NCBI GenBank assembly: GCA_946577115.1
Contig: CAMOAP010000032.1
Span: forward strand, 1 to 7,212
Length of the DNA stretch: 7,212 nucleotides
Source of the DNA: an uncultured Acholeplasmataceae bacterium
GTDB lineage: Bacteria; Bacillota_I; Bacilli_A; Acholeplasmatales; Acholeplasmataceae
Direction: 5' to 3'
Shown here: one piece after another, positions 1 to 5,672 of the stretch
How the letters are laid out: every line of letters starts with the position of its first letter
Position numbering within the stretch: the first letter of the stretch is position 1
The notes under the pieces: generated by a model
What the model was told of the DNA's origin: nothing
Databases searched by the model: none
The model's input: the letters and a program-made list of their open reading frames with translations, nothing else
Position numbers and translations under genes: made by a program

Positions 1-60
1 ATAAAAAAATAAAAAAATACCTACAAACATCATTTATTAAAACAATATTTAAAATCTCAT

Positions 61-89
61 TTGCATTTTTATTTTTTTTAGTGTATAAT
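61..89 (+). promoter_or_regulatory. Putative sigma-70-type promoter for the peptide-transport operon
   Basis: A TTGCAT box at 61-66 is followed, after a 17-base spacer, by a perfect TATAAT at 84-89. The -35 box matches the consensus TTGACA only in its TTG core, but the spacing is optimal and the -10 box is exact. Transcription would begin near 95-97, giving a leader of about 135 bases before dppF. In DNA this AT-rich, TATAAT alone is weak evidence; the combination with TTG at 17 bases and the position just upstream of the first gene raises it. No other function is visible for this stretch. Confidence 0.55.
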
Positions 90-108
90 TTAAGTAATTA
101 TGATTTTG

Positions 109-154
109 TGATAAATATGAATTTCTTAAAAAAATTTTAAATAATTATTTATCA
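109..154 (+). repeat. Inverted repeat in the presumed 5' leader of dppF
   Basis: The nine bases TGATAAATA at 109-117 are the exact reverse complement of TATTTATCA at 146-154, separated by 28 bases. The loop contains a smaller AATTT/AAATT pair. If transcription starts near 95, this hairpin would sit in the 5' UTR of the operon. It is AT-rich and has no U-tract directly after it, so it does not look like a terminator. It could be a weak regulatory stem, an operator for a dimeric regulator, or chance. It matches no riboswitch class I recognise. Confidence 0.25.
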
Positions 155-220
155 AAACAATAATAATTAAAGATTAAAACAAAAAGTAAATTTTTCACAA
201 AATAGATCAAAAAAACTAAG

Positions 221-227
221 AAAGGAG
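221..227 (+). promoter_or_regulatory. Ribosome binding site of dppF
   Basis: AAAGGAG lies five bases before the ATG at 233. It is a strong Shine-Dalgarno match and supports that ATG as the start. Confidence 0.8.
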
Positions 228-232
228 CCAAA

Positions 233-1249
233 ATGAAAACCTCAAATCAAGTTTTAATTGAAATTAAAAAATTATCCAAAAACTTTTCTATCAAAAAAAA
301 CTTTTTAAAACCAGATACCTTACTAAAAGCCAATCAAAATATTAATTTATCCATTTTCAAAGGCGAAACATTAGCCGTAGTTGGAGGTTCTGGTTCAGGA
401 AAATCAACTTTAGGACAAATTCTTCTACAACTTGTAAAACCTACTTCAGGCAATGTTTTTTATCACAAAGAAACAACCAACAAAGATAAAGAAGCCAAGG
501 AAAAAAAGACAAAAGAAATTGAAGAAATTGATTTAACTACTTTAAGTAATAAAGAAAAGCGCTTTTTAAGAAAAGATTTACAAATTATTTTCCAAGATCC
601 TTTTTCTTCTCTTAACACTCATCTCAAAATATCAGATATTATTGGCGAAGGGCTTTTAATCCACAAAATAACAAAAGGTAAAAAAGACCCGAAATATCAA
701 ACAATGATTCTATCTATCATGAAAAAATGCGGCATCGACACTTCTCTTTATGATCGTTATTCCGATCAACTTTCAGGGGGGCAAAGACAAAGAATTGCAA
801 TTGCAAGAGCTTTAATCATTAAACCTAAATTTGTTGTTTGCGATGAAATAGTATCAGCATTAGATGTATCAATTCAAGCCCAAATTTTAAACCTTTTAAA
901 TGATTTAAAAAAAGATTATCAAATAACTTTCTTGTTTATTACTCATGATTTAGGAGTTGCTCGTTTTTTAAGTGACCGCATCTGTGTAATGCATTTAGGA
1001 AAAGTAATTGAAATAGCACCTTCAGAAAGTATTTTTAAAAATCCTTATCATCCCTACACCAAACAACTTCTAAATGCTATACCTAAATTAAAAACTCAAA
1101 ATAAAGCCTTAGAAGAAATGCCAATCACCTACGAAACTAACAAATTTAGATTTTTATTTCACACTCAAAAACAAGACCTAGAATGGTATCAAGTAGCCCC
1201 TAATCATTTTATTTCTTGCACTTTAAAAAATAAAACTACTAAAACATAA
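233..1249 (+). CDS. dppF: Peptide ABC transporter ATP-binding protein, DppF/OppF type
   Basis: One of two cytoplasmic ATPases that power peptide import through the DppB-DppC pore. Visible ABC motifs are Walker A GGSGSGKST (residues 51-59), Q-loop Q121, signature LSGGQ (180-184), Walker B ending in D204-E205, D-loop SALD (208-211), switch H238, and the HPYT motif (273-276) that marks the oligopeptide/dipeptide subfamily. At 338 residues the length is normal. Three oddities stand out. The usual Walker B proline after DE is isoleucine (CDEI). A lysine/glutamate-rich stretch at about 80-100 makes the Walker A to Q-loop interval about 18 residues longer than in the partner dppD. The C-terminal tail keeps the family's APxHF...C ending (322-329) but lacks the preceding cysteines, leaving only C329. 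First gene of the cluster. Assignment as DppF rather than DppD rests on LSGGQ and the tail; the substrate class (di- versus oligopeptide) cannot be read from it. Confidence 0.93.
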   Translation: MKTSNQVLIEIKKLSKNFSIKKNFLKPDTLLKANQNINLSIFKGETLAVVGGSGSGKSTLGQILLQLVKPTSGNVFYHKETTNKDKEAKEKKTKEIEEIDLTTLSNKEKRFLRKDLQIIFQDPFSSLNTHLKISDIIGEGLLIHKITKGKKDPKYQTMILSIMKKCGIDTSLYDRYSDQLSGGQRQRIAIARALIIKPKFVVCDEIVSALDVSIQAQILNLLNDLKKDYQITFLFITHDLGVARFLSDRICVMHLGKVIEIAPSESIFKNPYHPYTKQLLNAIPKLKTQNKALEEMPITYETNKFRFLFHTQKQDLEWYQVAPNHFISCTLKNKTTKT

Positions 1250-1254
1250 AGGAG
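1248..1254 (+). promoter_or_regulatory. Ribosome binding site of dppD overlapping the dppF stop codon
   Basis: AAAGGAG begins inside the dppF TAA stop (1247-1249) and ends six bases before the dppD ATG at 1261. This packing indicates that the two ATPase genes are co-transcribed and probably translationally coupled. Confidence 0.75.
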
Positions 1255-1260
1255 TAAAAT

Positions 1261-2064
1261 ATGAGTTTATTAAAAGTTAGCAATCTACATACTTATTTTG
1301 AAACCCAAAAAGGTTTAATTAAAGCAGTTCGTGGTGTTTCTTTTGAAGTCAAAAAAGGAAAAACTTTAGGAATAGTAGGAGAATCTGGTAGTGGTAAAAG
1401 CCAAACTGCAATTTCTATTCTCAAATTATTTGAAAAAAACCAAAAAATTTACCAAGGTGAAATTACTTTTGAAAACCGTATTATTTCTCAATTTAGTGAA
1501 AAAGAAATGCAAAAAATCAGAGGAAACGAAATTGCTATGATTTTCCAAGATGCCATTTCTAGCCTTAACCCTGTTTTTAAAATTAAAAATCAAATTATAG
1601 AAGTTATAATGCTCCATCAAAAACTTGATTATAACCAAGCTTATCAAAAAACTCTTGATATTTTGGAAAAAGTCCAAATTCCTAATACCCAAAGAGTAAT
1701 GAATTCATATCCTCATCAACTTTCAGGCGGAATGTGTCAAAGAATAATGATTGCTATGGCATTAGTTTGTAAACCTAAACTTTTAATTGCTGACGAAGCA
1801 ACTACTGCCCTAGATGTAATTGTCCAAAAAGAAATTCTTAATTTAATTGCTTGTCTAAAACAAGAACAAAACACTGCTGTTTTATTTATCACCCATGATT
1901 TAGGAGTAGTTTCTCAAGTATCCGATGATATTATTGTCATGTATCAAGGACAAATTGTAGAAAGTGCCAAAACATCCCAAATATTAAAAAATCCCAAACA
2001 TCCCTACACTAAAAGCTTACTTAATAATTTTTTAAAAACTGGGGTTGATTATCATAATGTTTAG
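1261..2064 (+). CDS. dppD: Peptide ABC transporter ATP-binding protein, DppD/OppD type
   Basis: Second ATPase of the importer, expected to form a heterodimer with DppF under the permease pair. Motifs are Walker A GESGSGKS (residues 40-47), Q-loop Q96, signature LSGGM (154-158), Walker B ending D178-E179, D-loop TALD (182-185), switch H212 and HPYT (247-250). LSGGM is typical of the DppD/OppD branch. At 267 residues it is clearly shorter than the roughly 320-340 usual for the family: it stops 17 residues after HPYT and lacks the C-terminal extension, including the cysteine cluster. The reading frame ends cleanly and all catalytic motifs are present, so it is probably functional. Two residues are unusual: C159 where most relatives have arginine after LSGGM, and alanine replacing the Walker B proline (ADEA). 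The ATG has a strong Shine-Dalgarno sequence and starts 11 bases after dppF. Confidence 0.93.
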   Translation: MSLLKVSNLHTYFETQKGLIKAVRGVSFEVKKGKTLGIVGESGSGKSQTAISILKLFEKNQKIYQGEITFENRIISQFSEKEMQKIRGNEIAMIFQDAISSLNPVFKIKNQIIEVIMLHQKLDYNQAYQKTLDILEKVQIPNTQRVMNSYPHQLSGGMCQRIMIAMALVCKPKLLIADEATTALDVIVQKEILNLIACLKQEQNTAVLFITHDLGVVSQVSDDIIVMYQGQIVESAKTSQILKNPKHPYTKSLLNNFLKTGVDYHNV

Positions 2065-2066
2065 TT

Positions 2067-2125
2067 TGGTTTTATCTTAATTATATAGTTATTACAAAAC
2101 ATATGATTAAAATATAATTAAACCA
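2067..2125 (+). repeat. Imperfect inverted repeat between dppD and oppA
   Basis: TGGTTT (2067-2072) plus AATTATAT (2079-2086) can pair with ATATAATTAAACCA (2112-2125), leaving a six-base bulge at 2073-2078 and a loop of about 25 bases. It begins three bases after the dppD stop. No T-run follows the 3' arm, so it is not a clear terminator. It may be a weak stem that protects or processes the mRNA between the ATPase and binding-protein genes, or it may be chance pairing in AT-rich DNA. Its 3' arm overlaps the possible -10 box at 2113-2118. Confidence 0.25.
2091..2118 (+). promoter_or_regulatory. Possible internal promoter upstream of oppA
   Basis: A perfect TATAAT at 2113-2118 is preceded by ATTACA at 2091-2096 (four of six matches to TTGACA) with a 16-base spacer. 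The 119-base gap before oppA is the longest between genes in the cluster, which leaves room for a promoter. Separate transcription would allow the binding protein to be made in excess over the ATPases, as is common for such systems. The AT content makes a chance match plausible. Confidence 0.35.
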
Positions 2126-2183
2126 TAAATTTAATTAAAAATTACAATATTTTATAAAAATTTAAAGAAGAAAATAAAATTAT

Positions 2184-3725
2184 ATGATAAAAAAACAAAA
2201 TATTAAATTATGGATATTAGTTTTTGTAGCTATTTTGATTATTGTTATTTTTACTTATCACTTAATTAAAGATTCAATAGCAAATAAAGACAATACAACT
2301 ATCAAAATAGCTTCTAATACCGATATTAATGGTCTAGATCCCACTAAAAAAGAATTAAGCCAAACAGCTGTAGGAAATCGTTTTTTTCGTTGTATCCATG
2401 ATACTTTATTATCAGTGGAAATTGATGAACACAATAATGAAAAAATAATTACTAAATTAGTGGATAAGTTTGAAAAAAAAGGCAAAGAAATTACTTTTAC
2501 ATTAAGGAACAATGCATATTTTCATAACGGCGAAAAAGTAACATTCGAAGACATTGAATTTTCGATTAATAGAGGAAAAGACAATAAAAATGATGTTTAT
2601 AGTTTTGTTGAAAATATTCAAAAAATAAATAATATTCAATTTAAAATCACCTTAAAAAATGATGTAGTTTTTTGGGATTTTTATTTCACTCATTTTATTA
2701 GAATCTTAAACAAAACAGCTGTAGAAAAAAATCCTAATGAAGGCCTTAAAATTGGTACAGGTCCATACAAATTAAAAGAATGGGTACCAAATGATTTTAT
2801 CTTATTAGAACGTTTTGACAAATATTATAATGAAAAAACTCGCAAAAATGCTCCTGAAAAAATATTAATAAAAATTATACCAGATCCAGATACTGTTTTA
2901 CAAGAAATAGAACAAGGAAATATTGATGCTACTTTTAACTATCCAGCTGAAAGAATTACAGATTTAGAATCGCAAAAATTATCAAACATTAAAATTATTG
3001 AAGGCGAAGGCATTTCTGCTCAATATTGTTATATTAATAAACAATCTACACCTTTAGAAGTGAGAAAAGCTATCACAAAATCTTTAGATATTCCTAAATA
3101 TATTAAAGATTTACAATTAAAATCAAATCCTTTAGAAAGTTATATTCCGGATGGTTTAATAGGGTATGATAAAAACTTGAAACATCATCCAACCAATATT
3201 GAAGAGGCAAAAGAAATAATTAAAACACTTCCAATAGAAAACAAAACATTAAAATTAGGAATAGCCCAAAACAAACCCTTAGATTTAGCCAAAAAAATAG
3301 TAGAAGGTTTAAGGGAATTAGGTTTTACGGTCGAATTAGAACAAATGGAATTTAATGCTCTTATAGAAAAATCAATAAATACCAATGATTTAAATATATT
3401 ATTTATGGGAGAAAATTACGATTTAAAATACAGTCATAAAGTTTTATGTGATTATTTTATACAAGGAAAAGGTTATAATTTTTGTCATGTAGATGACAAA
3501 GATGCAAATGAAATAAAAAATAATTTAGAAGCCGCTTTAACAGCTGAAGATTCAAAAAAATTTGAAAAATCAGTTAAAGATGTAAATAAATACATTCACG
3601 ACCAATTTTATATCATTCCTTTATATTCTTCAAAAAATTTCGCCCTTACAACTAACAAAATCCAAAAGGGACTCAAAACCAATAAATTTGGTTATTTTGA
3701 TATTACTCAAATAAAAAAAATATAA
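2184..3725 (+). CDS. oppA: Peptide ABC transporter substrate-binding protein, SBP_bac_5 family
   Basis: Extracytoplasmic receptor that captures peptides and delivers them to DppB-DppC; it could equally be called dppA. At 513 residues the length is normal. A hydrophobic segment at about residues 9-27 follows a lysine-containing N-terminus (signal anchor). Family landmarks are LDPT (51-54), the block FHNGEKVTFEDIEFSINR (113-130), GTGPYKLKEW (191-200), VRKAITKSLD (293-302), and the C-terminal IPLYSSKNF block (478-486). The first cysteine is C70, so there is no lipobox near the hydrophobic segment; membrane attachment is probably by an uncleaved N-terminal helix, although cleavage by signal peptidase I cannot be excluded. 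The start ATG has only a weak upstream site (AAAGAAG at 2164-2170, 13 bases away); no better in-frame start is seen. It lies between the ATPase and permease genes. The bound ligand cannot be deduced from sequence; peptides are inferred from family and neighbours. Confidence 0.9.
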   Translation: MIKKQNIKLWILVFVAILIIVIFTYHLIKDSIANKDNTTIKIASNTDINGLDPTKKELSQTAVGNRFFRCIHDTLLSVEIDEHNNEKIITKLVDKFEKKGKEITFTLRNNAYFHNGEKVTFEDIEFSINRGKDNKNDVYSFVENIQKINNIQFKITLKNDVVFWDFYFTHFIRILNKTAVEKNPNEGLKIGTGPYKLKEWVPNDFILLERFDKYYNEKTRKNAPEKILIKIIPDPDTVLQEIEQGNIDATFNYPAERITDLESQKLSNIKIIEGEGISAQYCYINKQSTPLEVRKAITKSLDIPKYIKDLQLKSNPLESYIPDGLIGYDKNLKHHPTNIEEAKEIIKTLPIENKTLKLGIAQNKPLDLAKKIVEGLRELGFTVELEQMEFNALIEKSINTNDLNILFMGENYDLKYSHKVLCDYFIQGKGYNFCHVDDKDANEIKNNLEAALTAEDSKKFEKSVKDVNKYIHDQFYIIPLYSSKNFALTTNKIQKGLKTNKFGYFDITQIKKI

Positions 3726-3777
3726 TACAAAATAAAATAATTAAGTAACGAATTTGTTTTATAAATATTAAGATTGT

Positions 3778-3790
3778 GAGGTTTATTTTG
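3778..3790 (+). promoter_or_regulatory. Ribosome binding site and TTG start that set the dppB N-terminus
   Basis: GAGGT at 3778-3782 lies five bases before an in-frame TTG at 3788-3790. The upstream in-frame GTG at 3776 has no Shine-Dalgarno sequence in front of it and overlaps this site. TTG at 3788 is therefore the better-supported start, giving an N-terminus MVQYICKKIF. Confidence 0.65.
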
Positions 3791-4723
3791 GTTCAATATA
3801 TTTGTAAAAAAATTTTTTACGCTTTTACTATTTTTATTGCAGTTATAATAATTAGTTTTTTTGTCGTTGTTTTAATTCCTGGAGACCCTATTTCTGCTAT
3901 GTTTGAACAAAAACAACCAAGCCCAGAAGAAAGACATCGCATAACACAAGAACTAGCTTTAAATCAAAGCTTTTCCCAATATATACAAAAAATATTTTCT
4001 AAATTTGATTTTGGAAAATCTTATCATAAAAATCAAAGACCAGCTTTAGAACTTTTTTGGGAAAGTTTTACAAAAACCTTTCAATTAGCTTTTTTTAGTT
4101 GTTTAATAGGCTCTTTATTGGGTATTTTATTAGGTACCTTATCAGTCTTTTTTGATAACACCAAAAAAAGCATTCTATTAGAATTTTATGCTATTTTAAT
4201 GATTTCTACTCCTGCTTTTATTATAGGATATCTATTACGCGTTTATTTAGCTACCAATAGAGGTATTCCTATTTTTGCTATTTCAGGATGGAATAATTTA
4301 AAATGCAAAATTTTACCTATTTTAACTCTATCTTTGGTAATTAGTGGTTCGGTATTAAAAACTACCAAAACCAAAATACAAGAATGTTTAGCACAACCAT
4401 ATATTAAAACAGCCTATGCTAAAGGATTATCAAAAAAAAACATTATTTTTAAACATGCCCTAAAAAACGCTTTAATCCCTATTATTGCTCATATTGGCTT
4501 ACTATTTAGTTTTTTAATTAGTGGTTCTATTATAACAGAAAAAATATTTAACATAAGAGCAGTAGGAACTTTAATGTTAGAATCTTTTGAAAATAGAAAT
4601 TATCCTGTACTTCGTTGTTGTATTATTTTATTAGCTTTATTTGTAGCTATTTTTAATTTATGCCTAGATTTAGTTTATTTTTGGTTAAATCCTAAAATAA
4701 GCAAAGGGGGTAAAAACCAATAG
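3788..4723 (+). CDS. dppB: Peptide ABC transporter permease, DppB/OppB type
   Basis: One of two membrane subunits forming the peptide channel. From TTG 3788 the protein has 311 residues; the GTG at 3776 would add four (315). Numbering here is from the TTG. About six membrane segments are visible, near 9-30, 97-122, 132-154, 174-192, 227-253 and 277-299. After the first helix comes IPGDP (30-34), a DppB/OppB hallmark, then an extracytoplasmic region with DFGKSYHKNQRP (74-85). The EAA loop that contacts the ATPases is clear: AKGLSKKNIIFKHALKNALIP (from residue 211), with the central glycine at 212. The C-terminal block YPVLRCC...DLVYFWLNPKI matches the family ending. It lies 62 bases after oppA with no obvious promoter of its own. 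A run of nine A residues at 4432-4440 falls in the EAA-loop codons. Substrate specificity cannot be told from the permease. Confidence 0.92.
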   Translation: MVQYICKKIFYAFTIFIAVIIISFFVVVLIPGDPISAMFEQKQPSPEERHRITQELALNQSFSQYIQKIFSKFDFGKSYHKNQRPALELFWESFTKTFQLAFFSCLIGSLLGILLGTLSVFFDNTKKSILLEFYAILMISTPAFIIGYLLRVYLATNRGIPIFAISGWNNLKCKILPILTLSLVISGSVLKTTKTKIQECLAQPYIKTAYAKGLSKKNIIFKHALKNALIPIIAHIGLLFSFLISGSIITEKIFNIRAVGTLMLESFENRNYPVLRCCIILLALFVAIFNLCLDLVYFWLNPKISKGGKNQ

Positions 4724-4730
4724 AAGGAGG
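4724..4730 (+). promoter_or_regulatory. Consensus ribosome binding site of dppC
   Basis: A full AAGGAGG directly follows the dppB TAG stop (4721-4723) and sits eight bases before the TTG at 4739. There is no nearby ATG or GTG in frame, so this site decides the TTG start of dppC. Confidence 0.85.
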
Positions 4731-4738
4731 CAATAAAT

Positions 4739-5608
4739 TTGAATATTAATAAAAAATATCTATTCTTTTTTTCTAGCAAAAATCAAATAACTAAATTTTT
4801 GCAAAATAAAAATATTGTAATTGGATGCTCTTTTTTAACTATTTTAATGTTAACTATTTTAATAATACCTTATCTACCTTATGATTATAAACCTTTTAAT
4901 TCCCAAAACCAAAAACCTTTACAACAAATCAGTTGGAATCATTTAATGGGCACTGATTCTACTGGATATGATTTATTTAGTCTTATTTTAGCAGGCGCCA
5001 AAATTACTTTACAAATAAGTTTTTTTGCTGTTATAATTAGTGCTTTTATAGGTGGTTTTTTAGGAATTATATCTGGTTATTTTTGTGGTATATTTGATAT
5101 TATTATTAATTTTATATGTGATATTTTAGTAGTATTTCCTGATATTATTTTAGCTATTTTAATTATGTGTTTTTTCAAAAAAGGGATTATTGCTTTAATT
5201 ATTGTTTTGAGCATTTCTCATATGCCTACTTTTATTCACTCTATGAGAACTAACACTATGCAAATCAAAACTAAAAGTTTTATTCAAGCATCCAAAGCTT
5301 TAGGAGCAACACACACACATATTATTTACAAACATATTTTATCCCACATATTAGCTCCTTTTATAACCAGAATAATAATTAGTATGAGCAGCATTATTTT
5401 AGCTATATCAGCATTAGGAATGATTGGTTTAGGTCTTGATCCTAATGTTCCTGAATGGGGCAGAATTTTATTTGAAAGTAAAAGCCATTTTAGATTCCAT
5501 CCTCATTTATTTTTTGGACCTTTCGTTGTCATTTTATTAACTAGTTTATCCTTTAATTTAATAGGCCAAGGATTAATCCAACTTTTCAACCCAAAAGACA
5601 AACATTAA
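4739..5608 (+). CDS. dppC: Peptide ABC transporter permease, DppC/OppC type
   Basis: Second membrane subunit, pairing with DppB. It has 289 residues, normal for the family. An N-terminal helix (about 25-45) is followed by the DppC/OppC motif HLMGTDSTGYDLFSLILAGA (68-87), matching the family pattern H-x-x-GTD-x-x-G-x-D. Further helices lie near 92-114, 118-145, 147-165, 208-230 and 258-280. The EAA loop reads ASKALGATHTHIIYKHILSH (184-203). Family signatures SALGMIGLGL (224-233), PEWGRIL (238-244) and FNLIGQGL (272-279) follow; the last usually reads FNLLGDGLRD, so an Asp is replaced by Gln here. Translation starts at TTG, supported by a perfect Shine-Dalgarno sequence 8 bases upstream. Only 15 bases separate it from dppB, so the pair is surely co-transcribed. 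No terminator follows. Confidence 0.93.
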   Translation: MNINKKYLFFFSSKNQITKFLQNKNIVIGCSFLTILMLTILIIPYLPYDYKPFNSQNQKPLQQISWNHLMGTDSTGYDLFSLILAGAKITLQISFFAVIISAFIGGFLGIISGYFCGIFDIIINFICDILVVFPDIILAILIMCFFKKGIIALIIVLSISHMPTFIHSMRTNTMQIKTKSFIQASKALGATHTHIIYKHILSHILAPFITRIIISMSSIILAISALGMIGLGLDPNVPEWGRILFESKSHFRFHPHLFFGPFVVILLTSLSFNLIGQGLIQLFNPKDKH

Positions 5609-5659
5609 AATTTAAAAAAAGAACAAAAACAACCAAACCAAAAAAACCACAAATTAAAA

Positions 5660-5664
5660 AAGGA
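5660..5664 (+). promoter_or_regulatory. Ribosome binding site of the M32 carboxypeptidase gene
   Basis: AAGGA lies eight bases before the ATG at 5673 and supports that start. It is half of an 11-base near-palindrome (AAGGAATCCTT, 5660-5670), which is too tight to fold as a hairpin. Confidence 0.7.
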
Positions 5665-5672
5665 ATCCTTAT

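Noticed and set aside
191..199. TTTTTCACA as a DnaA box or part of a replication origin
   Set aside because: It differs from TTATCCACA at two positions, stands alone, and has no dnaA or dnaN gene nearby.
1261..2064. dppD as a pseudogene because of its short C-terminus
   Set aside because: All nucleotide-binding motifs and HPYT are intact, and the missing part is only the tail beyond the catalytic domain. The spacer after the stop shows no recognisable remnant of the tail.
2067..2125. Rho-independent terminator after dppD
   Set aside because: The stem is interrupted and AT-rich and no T-run follows the 3' arm, so it is listed only as an inverted repeat.
1426..3385. Three - strand open frames of 66-88 codons within dppD and oppA
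   Set aside because: All are antisense to well-supported genes, show no recognisable motifs and are low-complexity hydrophobic or phenylalanine-rich products of AT-rich coding DNA.
3776..3787. GTG at 3776 as the start of dppB
   Set aside because: No Shine-Dalgarno sequence precedes it, and it overlaps the GAGGT site that is well placed for TTG 3788.
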